This document shows positions 26,745 to 36,310 of a stretch of DNA of 64,000 nt, one piece after another. The position numbers were made by a program, and so were the translations under genes. The DNA comes from JASGCP01 sp965263285. GTDB lineage: Bacteria > Bacteroidota > Bacteroidia > Chitinophagales > Chitinophagaceae. The stretch covers positions 1,922,001 through 1,986,000 of the forward strand of contig CBDHHD010000016.1 in assembly GCA_965263285.1 (NCBI GenBank), given 5' to 3'. Under the pieces are notes generated by a model. That model was not told the DNA's origin, did no database searches, and saw only the letters and a program-made list of their open reading frames with translations. Every line of letters begins with the position of its first letter. Positions within the stretch are counted from its first letter, which is position 1.

Positions 26745-27182
26745 ATGGCAACGGCAACGAATAAAAATGCATCAAATAATAGCTCTAACAATAGTGGAGC
26801 TACAAAGACAGTGAACAAAAAAAGAGTAGTAAAAGTTGATGCGAATGCAGATGTGCATATCAGCGCTACCTTTAACAATATTATTATTTCTTTTACAAAC
26901 AAACAAGGGAATGTAGTAAGCTGGTCGTCAGCGGGTAAGGTTGGGTTTAAGGGTTCTAAGAAGAATACTCCATACGCTGCACAAATAGCTTCGGCAGATG
27001 CTTCTCGGCTTGCATTTGAAGCAGGGGTTAAGAAAGTAGATGTGTTTGTAAAGGGGCCAGGTACGGGAAGAGAAAGCGCTATTCGTCAAATAGCTCAAAA
27101 TGGAATTGCAGTTAATTCTATTCAAGATATTACACCGCTTCCTCATAACGGATGTCGTCCTCCTAAGAAGCGAAGAGTATAA
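26745..27182 (+). CDS. rpsK: 30S ribosomal protein S11
   Basis: The 145-residue protein has a low-complexity N-terminal Asn/Ser/Thr-rich stretch followed by the S11 core DVHISATFNNIIISFTNKQG, then KNTPYAAQIASADASRLAFE and the end DITPLPHNGCRPPKKRRV. The Asn-rich N-terminus is longer than in E. coli but common in Bacteroidota. Confidence 0.97.
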   Translation: MATATNKNASNNSSNNSGATKTVNKKRVVKVDANADVHISATFNNIIISFTNKQGNVVSWSSAGKVGFKGSKKNTPYAAQIASADASRLAFEAGVKKVDVFVKGPGTGRESAIRQIAQNGIAVNSIQDITPLPHNGCRPPKKRRV

Positions 27183-27276
27183 AAAGTATTTTTAACATTT
27201 AATTTTTCATATACCAATAACATTTATTTTTTAGATTTTTACCGATGTTATTTGGTTAATTAAAAAATCATATATT

Positions 27277-27882
27277 ATGGCAAGATACACAGGACCTAAA
27301 ACAAAAATTTCTCGTATTTTTGGAGAACCTATTTTAGGAAATAACAAATGGCTTACAAAGAATAGTACTCCTCCAGGACAACATGGAGCAAACAAAAAAA
27401 GAAAAGCATTAGAAGGGTATGCTTTACAATTAAAAGAAAAGCAAAAAGCCAAATACACATACGGTGTATTAGAAAAACAATTTAGAAAAACCTTTAAAGA
27501 AGCTTCTCGTATTAAGGGTGTTACTGGTGAGACATTAATTAAATTGCTTGAAGCTAGATTAGATAATACCGTATATCGATTAGGATTAGTAGCAAGTCGT
27601 CCAGAAGCAAGGCAATTGGTGTCACATAAGCACATTACAGTTAATGATGTAGTGGTTAATATCCCTTCCTATCAATGTAAACCTGGTGACATAATTGGAT
27701 ACGCACCTAAGAGTGTTAATAATCCAACTATTTTAAATAAGATAAGAGGTAAGAATCCTAAAGTGCAATGGGTTAGTTGGAACGAATCTGATAAGAAAGG
27801 TACTTTTATTAATTTTCCTGATAGAGCAAGTGTAACAGAAAATATTAGGGAGCAATTAATAGTTGAACTTTATTCTAAGTAA
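27277..27882 (+). CDS. rpsD: 30S ribosomal protein S4
   Basis: The 201-residue protein shows MARYTGPKTKISRIFGEPIL, then PGQHGANKKRKALEGYALQL and an S4 RNA-binding domain (RLDNTVYRLGLVASRPEARQ, then LVSHKHITVNDVVVNIPSY). S4 nucleates 30S assembly and often autoregulates its operon. The N-terminal Cys cluster of zinc-type S4 is missing, as expected for this clade. Confidence 0.97.
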   Translation: MARYTGPKTKISRIFGEPILGNNKWLTKNSTPPGQHGANKKRKALEGYALQLKEKQKAKYTYGVLEKQFRKTFKEASRIKGVTGETLIKLLEARLDNTVYRLGLVASRPEARQLVSHKHITVNDVVVNIPSYQCKPGDIIGYAPKSVNNPTILNKIRGKNPKVQWVSWNESDKKGTFINFPDRASVTENIREQLIVELYSK

Positions 27883-27920
27883 TTTTTGTATTATTTATAA
27901 AAACATATATTTTAAATCCT

Positions 27921-28946
27921 ATGGCTATATTAACTTTTAGAAGACCCGATAAAATTATATTAAAAAAGCAAAATGAATTTGATGGTACTTTTGAGTTTAG
28001 ACCATTAGAACCTGGATATGGATTAACAATTGGTAATGCGCTTAGAAGAGTTCTACTGAGTGGATTAAATGGGTATGCTATTTCTTCTATTAAAATAGAA
28101 GGTGTTAATCATGCTTTTGATACTATTTCAGGCATTACTGAGGATGTAACTGAAATTATATTACAATTAAAACAAATTAGATTTAAATTAAAAGAGGGTA
28201 TTGAATCTACCCCGCAAAATGAAAGAATAAAGGTAAGTTTAAAAGGGACAAAAATATTTCAAGCATCTGATATAGGCAAGCAAAGTAACTTTTTTGATAT
28301 TATTAACCATGAACTTCATATTTGTACGATGGATGATAAAGTGGCTAAGTTAGATATGGAACTTACGGTTAGTAAAGGAAGAGGATATGTGGCAAGTGAA
28401 AATAATAAAAAAGAGGAAATGCTTTTAGGAGAAATAGCTATTGACTCCATTTATACACCTATTGTAAGAGTAAAATACGCTATTGAAAATTACCGTGTAG
28501 ACGATAGAACTGATTTCGAAAAATTAATTTTAGATGTAAAAACAGATGGTAGCATTAAGCCAGAAAAAGCAGTGAAAGAAGCATCAGATATCCTTATTCA
28601 ACATTTCTTTACTATTAGTGATGAAGAAAAGTTTACACAACAAACGAAAGAAGAAAAAATAGAAACTAAGGTTAATGATGAAGGAGAATTACATATTAAA
28701 AAAATATTAAAAACTCCTTTGGAGGATTTAGATTTGTCTGTTCGAGCATTTAATTGTTTAAAAGGTGCAAAAATAAATAGCTTAAGTGAATTGGTTAGGT
28801 ATGAACAAGAACAATTGCTTAAATTTAGAAATTTTGGACAAAAATCTTTAAATGAGATTGAGCAAATGCTAAGAGAAAAAGGATTGCATTTTGGAATGGA
28901 TTTAGCAAAATATGGAATTGAAGCTGAGGTTTCAGAAGAGTATTAG
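27921..28946 (+). CDS. rpoA: RNA polymerase alpha subunit
   Basis: The 341-residue protein has an alpha-NTD for dimerisation (FEFRPLEPGYGLTIGNALRR, VLLSGLNGYAISSIKIEGV) and an alpha-CTD with the DNA/activator-binding fold (LSVRAFNCLKGAKINSLSEL, then LLKFRNFGQKSLNEIEQML). It follows rpsD by 38 bp. Confidence 0.98.
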   Translation: MAILTFRRPDKIILKKQNEFDGTFEFRPLEPGYGLTIGNALRRVLLSGLNGYAISSIKIEGVNHAFDTISGITEDVTEIILQLKQIRFKLKEGIESTPQNERIKVSLKGTKIFQASDIGKQSNFFDIINHELHICTMDDKVAKLDMELTVSKGRGYVASENNKKEEMLLGEIAIDSIYTPIVRVKYAIENYRVDDRTDFEKLILDVKTDGSIKPEKAVKEASDILIQHFFTISDEEKFTQQTKEEKIETKVNDEGELHIKKILKTPLEDLDLSVRAFNCLKGAKINSLSELVRYEQEQLLKFRNFGQKSLNEIEQMLREKGLHFGMDLAKYGIEAEVSEEY

Positions 28947-28984
28947 TATTTTTTTATTATTTATAATAATTCAAATGTTTTTTT

Positions 28985-29542
28985 ATGCGACATGGAGATA
29001 AAGTTAAAAACTTAAGTAGGACGAAGGCTCATAGAGAAGCGCTTTTAAGTAATCTTGCTAATCAGTTAATTATACATAAAAGAATTGTTACTACAGTAGC
29101 AAAGGCAAAGGCTTTGAGAGTGTATATAGAACCCTTGATTACTAAAACAAAAAAAATAGGTTCTAAAGAAGAAACAAGTCATCAACATAGAATTGTGTTT
29201 AGCTTTTTGCAAAATAAAGTAGCGGTGTCTGAATTGTTTACTAATATAGCTCCTAAAATTGAAAAAAGACCTGGTGGGTATACTCGTATTATTAAGTTGG
29301 GCACAAGATTGGGAGATAATGCAGAAAAAGCCATGATTGAATTAGTTGACTTTAATGAAGTATATGTAAAAGGTACTGCGAAACAATCTGTTACTACCGC
29401 TACGAAGAAAACGCGTAGAGGGAAAAGCAAAAAAGTAGCAGAAGATGCAACAATAGAAACTACTAATCCAGAATTAATGCCAAATACAGAATTAAAAGTT
29501 GCTTCAGATGATCATAAACCAGAATCTCCATTTAAAGAGTAA
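28985..29542 (+). CDS. rplQ: 50S ribosomal protein L17
   Basis: The L17 core occupies about residues 1-125: MRHGDKVKNLSRTKAHREAL, then ALRVYIEPLITKTK and RPGGYTRIIKLGTRLGDNAEKAMIELVD. A further ~60-residue tail rich in Lys, Thr and Glu makes it 185 residues, longer than the usual 120-130 but like other Bacteroidota. It overlaps none of aroQ if aroQ begins at 29562. Confidence 0.97.
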   Translation: MRHGDKVKNLSRTKAHREALLSNLANQLIIHKRIVTTVAKAKALRVYIEPLITKTKKIGSKEETSHQHRIVFSFLQNKVAVSELFTNIAPKIEKRPGGYTRIIKLGTRLGDNAEKAMIELVDFNEVYVKGTAKQSVTTATKKTRRGKSKKVAEDATIETTNPELMPNTELKVASDDHKPESPFKE

Positions 29543-29561
29543 TATAATACGCAATTTTAAT

Positions 29562-29990
29562 ATGAGTAGTAATTTGTCTATCATGATTTTAAATGGACCT
29601 AATTTAAATTTATTAGGTAAAAGAGAACCATCTATTTATGGGAATGAGTCATTTGATACTGTACTTAATCAATTGAAAAGTAAATATGCGCATGTTGATT
29701 TGCATTATTTTCAAAGTAATGTAGAAGGAGAATTAATTAATAAATTACAAGAAGTTGGATTTAGTTTTCACGGAATTGTTTTTAATCCTGGAGGGTATAC
29801 CCATACATCGGTGGCTATTGGGGATACTATTGCTTCTATTAAAACGCCAGTTATAGAAGTTCATATTAGTAATATTCATGCGAGAGAAGAGTTTAGAAAG
29901 ATATCTCTTATTAGTGCAAAGACTTCAGGATCTATAGTAGGTTTTGGAGTAAAGGGATATGAATTAGCTATTCTTTCTCTTTTGGTTTAA
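29562..29990 (+). CDS. aroQ: 3-dehydroquinate dehydratase, type II
   Basis: The 142-residue enzyme catalyses step three of the shikimate pathway. Motifs: ILNGPNLNLLGKREPSIYG with the catalytic Tyr, FNPGGYTHTSVAIGD, and VIEVHISNIHAREEFRK with the catalytic His. The ATG at 29562 is preferred, as upstream codons overlap rplQ and do not match the family. It lies 19 bp after rplQ and is probably co-transcribed with the ribosomal cluster. Confidence 0.95.
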   Translation: MSSNLSIMILNGPNLNLLGKREPSIYGNESFDTVLNQLKSKYAHVDLHYFQSNVEGELINKLQEVGFSFHGIVFNPGGYTHTSVAIGDTIASIKTPVIEVHISNIHAREEFRKISLISAKTSGSIVGFGVKGYELAILSLLV

Positions 29991-30123
29991 TGGTTGTTAA
30001 GTGAAATGCAAAGCAAAGAAATTTGAGTTGTTATTAATAGTTTTTTTGTATTGTTAGTTTTTATTTTTTTATCTTGGGATAGATTTTTTTGTAATTAATT
30101 TTGTTATGCCAATAAAAAAATAA

Positions 30124-31554
30124 ATGATGAATAAAGAATTGCTTAGTGTTTTTAATAAACTTTATAGTGAGGAGAGGTCTTCAAAAGAATTTAAAAAAAT
30201 AGAAGATACAAGAAGCGAATATCAAAGAGATTTTGATAGGATAATTTTTTCATCACCTTTTCGAAAGCTTCAAAATAAAACGCAAGTTTTCCCATTGCCA
30301 GGAGTAGAACTGTTTGTGCATAATCGACTAACTCATTCTTTGGAAGTGGCATCGGTTGGTCGTTCTCTTGCTAAGCTAATTGGACAAGAAATTTATAATC
30401 AGTATAAAAATAATCTCAATGAGAAAAGTAAAGATTTTTATAGATACGAGTTGTGTAATGTGATTGCTGCAGCTTGTTTGTGCCATGATATTGGGAATCC
30501 GCCATTTGGACATTCTGGCGAAGATGCCATTGCAAATTATTTTCGTAAGAGTGAGTGTTATAAAATAGAAGGTCAAGATAAAAAACTTAAAGATAATTTT
30601 AGTAATGAAGAATGGAATGATTTAATTAATTTCGAAGGCAATGCAAATTCTATAAGGGTACTTACACAAAATAAAAAAGGAAATTTAGAGGGTGGCTTAA
30701 GATTAACTTATACAACATTAGCGTCTATTCTTAAATATCCTTGTGAATCAATAGCGAAAGATGAAAGATGTATATATCGTAGAAAATTAGGCTTTTTTCA
30801 GTCCGAGAAAAATATTTTTGCTACTATTACAGAGAAAACGAGTATGAAAAAAAATGATGCTCATTCTAATTGTATAGTATATTTTAGACATCCATTTGCT
30901 TGGATAGTAGAAGTGGCTGATGATATATGTTATAATATTATGGATTTTGAAGATGCGCATAGGTTAAAAATACTTGGAAATGAAGAATGTTTAGGCTTGT
31001 TTAATAAGTTGGCTTTGAACTTACAGGAATTTGACCGTAGTAAAGAAACAATACAAAATGAGTTAAAAAAAATAGATGATAAAAATGGTAAAATGAGTTA
31101 CTTGCGAGCTAAAATAATTAACTCCTTGATAATAAAAGCAAAAAATGTTTACATGTCTCATATTGAAGATATTTTAAGAGGTACATTGAACAAATCGATA
31201 TTTGATACCATACAAGAAGAAGGTTCGCATGAAATAGAAGAAATTTTAAATATTACGCGTGATAAAGTTTATAATCATAGGCGTGTAGTTACCATACAAA
31301 TTGCAGGCCATAATATTATGTTTGAATTGCTTTCTCATTTTATACCTCCATTGTTGAAAGACAAAAATAAACGACAAAAGATAGATAAACTAGCTATACA
31401 ATTATTACCTTTAAAATTTCAATATGATAATGAAAGTGATAGCCCTTATACAAAGGTATTGGGGGTTTTAGATTATATTTCGGGTATGACAGATATTTTT
31501 TTAATGGATTTATATAAGAAAATAAAAGGAATTGAGATAGGAATGACTACATAA
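30124..31554 (+). CDS. dgt: Deoxyguanosinetriphosphate triphosphohydrolase-like HD protein
   Basis: The 476-residue protein belongs to the dGTPase branch of the HD superfamily. It shows FRKLQNKTQVFPLPGVELFV, then HNRLTHSLEVASVGRSLA, and the metal-binding CLCHDIGNPPFGHSGEDAI. The later block WIVEVADDICYNIMDFEDAH adds the second catalytic D. It hydrolyses dNTPs to nucleosides and tripolyphosphate, which can control dNTP pools or limit phage. A second ATG directly follows the first (MMNKE), so the exact start is uncertain by one codon. Confidence 0.92.
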   Translation: MMNKELLSVFNKLYSEERSSKEFKKIEDTRSEYQRDFDRIIFSSPFRKLQNKTQVFPLPGVELFVHNRLTHSLEVASVGRSLAKLIGQEIYNQYKNNLNEKSKDFYRYELCNVIAAACLCHDIGNPPFGHSGEDAIANYFRKSECYKIEGQDKKLKDNFSNEEWNDLINFEGNANSIRVLTQNKKGNLEGGLRLTYTTLASILKYPCESIAKDERCIYRRKLGFFQSEKNIFATITEKTSMKKNDAHSNCIVYFRHPFAWIVEVADDICYNIMDFEDAHRLKILGNEECLGLFNKLALNLQEFDRSKETIQNELKKIDDKNGKMSYLRAKIINSLIIKAKNVYMSHIEDILRGTLNKSIFDTIQEEGSHEIEEILNITRDKVYNHRRVVTIQIAGHNIMFELLSHFIPPLLKDKNKRQKIDKLAIQLLPLKFQYDNESDSPYTKVLGVLDYISGMTDIFLMDLYKKIKGIEIGMTT

Positions 31555-31604
31555 ATAGGGGTATAAATACTTATTTAATGAGCGATTGAAAAAATAATAT
31601 ATTC

Positions 31605-31674
31605 TTATACCTGAGTAGTTATAAAGCTTTTATTTGTTAAAAAACTCTTAGCACCTGAAAAGCGAATTTTAGCC
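31605..31674 (+). repeat. Degenerate miniature-element end
   Basis: TATACCTGAGTAGTTATAAAGC followed by TTAGCACCTGAAAAGCGAATTTTAGCC matches the outer end of the miniature family in degraded form. It lies between convergent genes. Confidence 0.5.
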
Positions 31675-31695
31675 AAAAGTAACACTAAAGATTCC

Positions 31696-32304
31696 TTATT
31701 GCCATATCTTTATTATTTGTCCGGTCATAATACCATATACAGATTTTTCGTAAGCTTTAGCTACATCTTTTGCATCAACTTGAGGGAATCCTTTAAAATA
31801 ATTACCGATACTATGAGAAGCTTGATTTACAATAGTAGGACTAACGATATTAATTCTCGCTTTTTCTCTATATCCCATTGCGGCGGCTAAAACATATCCC
31901 TCAAGTCCTCTATTAATGGTTGAAGTAATAGCACTTCCTGCAATAGGCTGTTCAGATAATATACCACTTGTAATAGTAAAAGATCCTCCTTGTTTAATGT
32001 ATTTTATTCCTTCTTGAACTAGTAGAATTTGGCCTAATAGCTTGCTTTGAAGACTCTTCTGCCAATCTTGTAATTCTAATGCATAGATATCTCTAAATAT
32101 AGAATGCCCAGCACAAGAGATTAAGGCGTCGAAATGTTTGACAGTTGCAAACATATTTGTAATAGATTGTATGTCTGTTATATCTACCGATATGTTTGTT
32201 TTTCTTGATATGGGTATTATTTCATTGTTGGGTTCAGATTGTTGTAAACAGGTTACAACTTGATTGCCAATAGTGCCATGACCTCCAATTACAAGTATTT
32301 TCAT
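31696..32304 (-). CDS. Short-chain dehydrogenase/reductase, atypical
   Basis: The 202-residue protein has a Rossmann start MKILVIGGHGTIGNQVVTCL with the GxxGxxG pattern, and VDITDIQSI, ALISCAGHSIFRD and ARINIVSPTIV in SDR order. The normal catalytic Tyr-x-x-x-Lys is not seen: the expected place reads GSAITSTINRGLEGYVLAAA. Members without YxxxK exist and may bind NAD(P)H without a classic SDR mechanism. The substrate is unknown. It is a single gene, convergent with dgt. Confidence 0.8.
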   Translation of the reverse strand: MKILVIGGHGTIGNQVVTCLQQSEPNNEIIPISRKTNISVDITDIQSITNMFATVKHFDALISCAGHSIFRDIYALELQDWQKSLQSKLLGQILLVQEGIKYIKQGGSFTITSGILSEQPIAGSAITSTINRGLEGYVLAAAMGYREKARINIVSPTIVNQASHSIGNYFKGFPQVDAKDVAKAYEKSVYGIMTGQIIKIWQ

Positions 32305-32357
32305 AAAATAATTTTAAAGAATGAAAAAAAATGATAGTAATAAAATGAATAAGTGTT

Positions 32358-33779
32358 TTATTGCCATGTATTTGTACTGGTGTTATATATATCTATTTGA
32401 TTACTATAGGTTCCATCCGACTTTAATCCTCCTACGAATAAGACAAAATTATTGCCAATAGGAGATGCGGCCATATTAGTTCTAGGACCTCCGGGTAAAG
32501 TTGTACTAGGTAGCCATCTATTGTTAATAGCATCATAGATGTCTACAGCATCAGAGATAGTAGAAATATTTATTTGGCCACCTCCAAATAGTACTTCTCC
32601 ATTGATAGTGGCGCCCGATAAGTTAAATCTGCCACCAGAGGGTAGATAAGAATATGACCATACACCTGTAGAGCTATTGTATATATCTATATTTTGAATG
32701 CTATTAACCCCATCGTATGTGCCACCAGCAAAAAAAGCACTATTGTTTGTACTTGCACTAGCAAGGTAATACCTTGCCCCTTGTCTTAACAGTGTGTAAG
32801 TAACTGTATTGTTTAGTGTATCATAGATAGCTACATTATTTGTAGCGCCATTGGTATTTTTACCTCCTGCAAATATTATTTTGCCGTTTACACTGGTTGC
32901 TGTTAAATTAGCTACTTGCTCCCCTAATGGTATTTGAGGTGATAACCATGTTCTTGTACTTGCATTATATATAGAGATGGAATCGTAATAAGAATTTAAA
33001 ATATTATTTATTCCCCCGCCTATAGCAAATAAATCACCTGTAGTAGTTCCTGCTGCAAAAGAGGTATATCCTTGTGGTAGGTATAATGGATTATCCCATC
33101 CACCAATAGAACCGTTAGCAAAATCAAATACATCTATTGCATTGGTAGATAAATTACTCCCTAAGCCACCTGCCAAGAAAATTTTAGATCCTATTGCGCC
33201 ACTTACAATCCCATACCTTGCACCTGCTAATAGATAAAATGATGCTTTTTGTGATAAAGTATTATTTGCATAAGTAAAAACTCCTACTGTATAAGAAGGA
33301 ATGGTAGTTCCTGCATTAGAGGAATATCCTCCTGCAAATAATACAGAATTACCTATGTTACTTGCAGCTATGCCTGCACGACCTGTTGTTAAAGAATAAT
33401 TTTTTCTGGTAATAAAGGAAAAAGTAGGGTAGCTAATGCTGTCTTTACCATTTGTATTGTAAGCTATAATTTTCCAATAATATACAGAATCGCCAGCTAA
33501 TATAATATTTCTTAGGGTGTCTGTATTAGTAAGTAAATTATTAGCAACAATAGTTTTGGGCTGTGTTGTTTTGTCTAAATATAATCGATATGCTACCCCT
33601 CCCCATTGTTGATTTGTATATGTCTCCCATTTAAAAATAGGTTGTATAACAACGCTGTTTTGTTGATTGGTGGGATAGATTAATGATACATTAGGCATAT
33701 TGCTGGTTTTCTGACAACTAACATAAAATACAATACATAAAACCAAAGTGAAATGAAAAGGGGATAATGACTTGAACAT
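32358..33779 (-). CDS. Kelch-repeat lipoprotein
   Basis: The 473-residue protein has a signal peptide with a lipobox (LVLCIVFYVSC, Cys near residue 22), a fibronectin-like region (LIYPTNQQNSVVIQPIFKWE), and at least six Kelch-type repeats with the GxxxLFAGG / FDxxxN pattern, for example GNSVLFAGGYSSNAGT and GKIIFAGGKNTNGATNNVAI. It is probably anchored to the outer membrane or cell surface. Such beta-propellers bind proteins or glycans. The ATG at 33779 is chosen because MFKSLSPFHFTLVL forms the signal peptide; the earlier ATG at 33818 is less likely. Confidence 0.85.
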   Translation of the reverse strand: MFKSLSPFHFTLVLCIVFYVSCQKTSNMPNVSLIYPTNQQNSVVIQPIFKWETYTNQQWGGVAYRLYLDKTTQPKTIVANNLLTNTDTLRNIILAGDSVYYWKIIAYNTNGKDSISYPTFSFITRKNYSLTTGRAGIAASNIGNSVLFAGGYSSNAGTTIPSYTVGVFTYANNTLSQKASFYLLAGARYGIVSGAIGSKIFLAGGLGSNLSTNAIDVFDFANGSIGGWDNPLYLPQGYTSFAAGTTTGDLFAIGGGINNILNSYYDSISIYNASTRTWLSPQIPLGEQVANLTATSVNGKIIFAGGKNTNGATNNVAIYDTLNNTVTYTLLRQGARYYLASASTNNSAFFAGGTYDGVNSIQNIDIYNSSTGVWSYSYLPSGGRFNLSGATINGEVLFGGGQINISTISDAVDIYDAINNRWLPSTTLPGGPRTNMAASPIGNNFVLFVGGLKSDGTYSNQIDIYNTSTNTWQ

Positions 33780-34126
33780 GTTTATTATAAAATGATATAA
33801 AAATATTTTTATCTGCAATTTACATATATATATTGATTTTGAATTATGTTTTTTTAGTTTATTAGGTAATTTTTTTTGATGTGCTCAATCATTTTTTTCA
33901 GGTGCTAATAGAAATATAATTGTAACTGCTTAGTCAACTCAAATAAGTTAATTAAGTGCATTTATTGTTATATTGTTTTGTATTAAGACAAAAGAAAGAA
34001 AAAGATATAACAAAATGAATATTAATTTATGCCTGAGTGGTTATAAAAACATACATATCACAATATCAAAAAAAAGATGTAGACTATAATAAGCAAAATA
34101 GGGTTATACTCAATAAGTAGTTGTAC
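33780..34126. repeat. Short hairpin repeat element (second family) between genes
   Basis: About 200 bp at 33880-34083 starts with a TIR-like TTTTTTTCAGGTGCTAA and ends ATCAAAAAAAAGATGTAGAC. The centre has TTTGTATTAAGACAAAAGAAAG and AATTTATGCCTGAGTGGTTAT. It is related to the hairpin repeat at 42855. No gene is supported. Confidence 0.6.
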
Positions 34127-35796
34127 CTATTTTTCAGGTCTCAAGTGAGGAAATAGGAGAACATCTTGAATGCTTAGTTGTTGTGTCATGAGCATACATA
34201 ATCGGTCTATGCCTATGCCAATACCAGAGGTGGGTGGCATACCATACTCTAATGCGCGTAAAGTAGAAGAAAACAAAGAAAATGAAAGTAATAAAGAGGA
34301 TGAGAATACAGAGGAAGGTAATACTGCACAAAAAGCAACGAAAAGAAAAAAACAGAAAAGAAAAAGCGACACGGTAAAAAGTCTTCATCAATAAACATAG
34401 CTTCCTCATCTCCTCTATCTAATAGTTTTTTTTGTTCCTCAAATCGTTCTCTTTGATCGATGGGATCATTTAATTCGCTATAGGCATTGGCTATTTCTTT
34501 GCCTTGTATGTATAGTTCAAATCTTTCCACGACGCCTTTTTTTGTTCTGTGTTTTTTTGCTAATGGACTCATTTCAATAGGATGGTCTATTACAAAAGTG
34601 GGTTGAATAAGCATCTCTTCACATAGATAGCTAAATACCTCATCAATTAATTTTCCTTTACCTAATTTTGATAAGATGGGTTCTTGTAAATGCATATAAT
34701 CAGCACAAAATTTTTTCCAATCTTTATCTTGCCAATGTTCTACAATAGTTGGGATATCGGTGTATTTTTTTTCTTCTATTCCTTGTGTTATTTTCTCTTG
34801 AATAGCTTCATATACAGAAATTCGTTTGTAAGGAGGTTTGAAATTAATTTCTTGTTGATGAATAGAGATAGTGGTTGTGCCGTATAACTGCTCTGTGATT
34901 GTTTCTAACAGTTTTTCTGTTATGTTCATCATCCACATATAATCTTTATAAGCGGTGTACCATTCTAAGATTGTAAATTCAGGATTATGTGTTCTATCCA
35001 TTCCTTCGTTTCTAAAGTCACGGCTAAATTCATATACCCAGTCAAATCCTCCTACAATCAGTCTTTTTAAATACAATTCGTTAGAAATGCGAAGATAGAA
35101 AGGAATATTTAGTGCATTATGGTGTGTAATAAATGGCTTAGCAGCAGCGCCACCGGGTATGCTTTGTAAGATAGGTGTATCTACTTCTAATGCGCCTTGC
35201 TCATTTAAGAATTGGCGAATAATATGAATGATTCTACTTCGTTGTATAAATATATTTTTAATATCTGGATTGATAAGCATATCAGCATATCGTTGTCGAT
35301 ATTTGAATTCAGGATCAGTAACAGCATCGTATATGTGTCCTTGATCGTCTCGTTTAACAACAGGAAGCGGTTTAAGAGATTTTGATAATAAGGTAATTTC
35401 TTTTGCGTGCACAGATATCTCGCCCATCTTAGTAATAAATACAAATCCTTTTACTCCAATGATATCACCTAGGTCAAGGTTTTTTATTAATATGTCCCAA
35501 ATGTGTGATGAGGTTTCTGTGCATATATCATCTTTTTTTATATATATTTGAATAATTCCGTAGCAGTCTTGAATTTTTATAAATTGCACTTTCCCCTTAT
35601 CGTTAATAGTTGTAATGCGACCTGCCAATGTTACATGAGCAAATTGTTCTTTTGTTTCTTCGCTATAGTGTTGCTTAATAGATTGTGAATAGTGAGATAT
35701 AGGATATAAAGCAGCAGGATATGGTTGAAAGCCTCCTTGTTTTATTTTGTTTAATTTATCTCGACGAACTATTTCTTGTTCACTTAATAGAGTCAT
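34127..35796 (-). pseudogene. lysS: Lysyl-tRNA synthetase interrupted by a transposase-gene fragment
   Basis: The frame from 35796 gives a class II LysRS: an OB-fold anticodon domain (AHVTLAGRITTINDKGKVQF), motif 1, motif 2 (FSRDFRNEGMDRTHNPEFTI) and GKEIANAYSELNDP, up to DEDFL. There a foreign segment (34262-34381) enters and the frame ends after 42 unrelated, hydrophobic residues at YAH. The genuine C-terminus with motif 3, ALEYGMPPTSGIGIGIDRLC and DVLLFPHLRPEK, continues beyond in another frame and stops at 34127. The net insertion is 116 bp (2 mod 3). Motif 3 is needed for ATP binding, so without frameshifting the product is inactive. Options: a second lysS elsewhere, -1 frameshifting on the T-run in the insert, or an assembly error. 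Confidence 0.9.
34262..34381 (+). repeat. 120-bp fragment identical to part of the IS1634-like transposase gene
   Basis: Read on the plus strand, GTAGAAGAAAACAAAG to GACACGGTAAAAAG is identical, base for base in my comparison, to the complement of 23361-23480, which encodes the Lys/Glu-rich insert of the transposase. Neither end of the IS is included. The junctions share GTAAA (left) and GTAAAAAG (right) with the inferred intact lysS sequence, suggesting microhomology-mediated template switching rather than transposition. Confidence 0.9.
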
Positions 35797-35831
35797 AAAT
35801 TGTATAATAAAATGAGTAAATAAATAATATG

Positions 35832-36305
35832 TTATGAAATTTGTTTGTTATCTATAATAAGTTTTGCTACTGTTTTATCTATGGGCAAACTTACATTTGC
35901 TACGGAAAATGAATGTAAGGATATCCATCGAAATATTTCATACTCTTCTTCTTGACTTGCTTTTTGCTCTGGTGTAAAGTCGAAGGGTACGGAATGAGTG
36001 GGTAATTGCCGTAGTTTTTCTTTGTCGGGACAATTAACAAGATAATAAATGCATATAATTTGGTCTTTCTTGTTAAATGCGGATATTTGAAAGAAGTCGG
36101 TAGTGTACAAGTGAGATAGCACTTGTATATGCAAACCTGTTTCTTCTTCAAATTCTCTTTTTAAACAATCGATGGTGCCTTCTCCAAATTCTAATCCTCC
36201 TCCGGGGAATTTAGTAATATGCTCGCCTCGTATATATTCGTCTGTTACCAATATGTGTTGTTGGTCAATTAAAATGCCATATACACGAACATTGAATAAT
36301 GCCAT
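35832..36305 (-). CDS. Nudix hydrolase
   Basis: The 157-residue protein contains a Nudix box in good order: GGGLEFGEGTIDCLKREFEE then ETGL, matching GX5EX7REUXEEXGU. These enzymes cleave nucleoside diphosphates linked to another group. The substrate cannot be inferred. It lies 5 bp upstream of dapF's 3' end on the same strand and just before lysS, suggesting a dapF-nudix-lysS transcript. Confidence 0.88.
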   Translation of the reverse strand: MALFNVRVYGILIDQQHILVTDEYIRGEHITKFPGGGLEFGEGTIDCLKREFEEETGLHIQVLSHLYTTDFFQISAFNKKDQIICIYYLVNCPDKEKLRQLPTHSVPFDFTPEQKASQEEEYEIFRWISLHSFSVANVSLPIDKTVAKLIIDNKQIS

Positions 36306-36310
36306 AATAA

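Noticed and set aside
34249..34370. Hydrophobic C-terminal tail of the LysRS frame as a membrane anchor
   Set aside because: The segment is the complement of the transposase's Lys/Glu-rich coding region; hydrophobicity is an artefact of reading the opposite strand.
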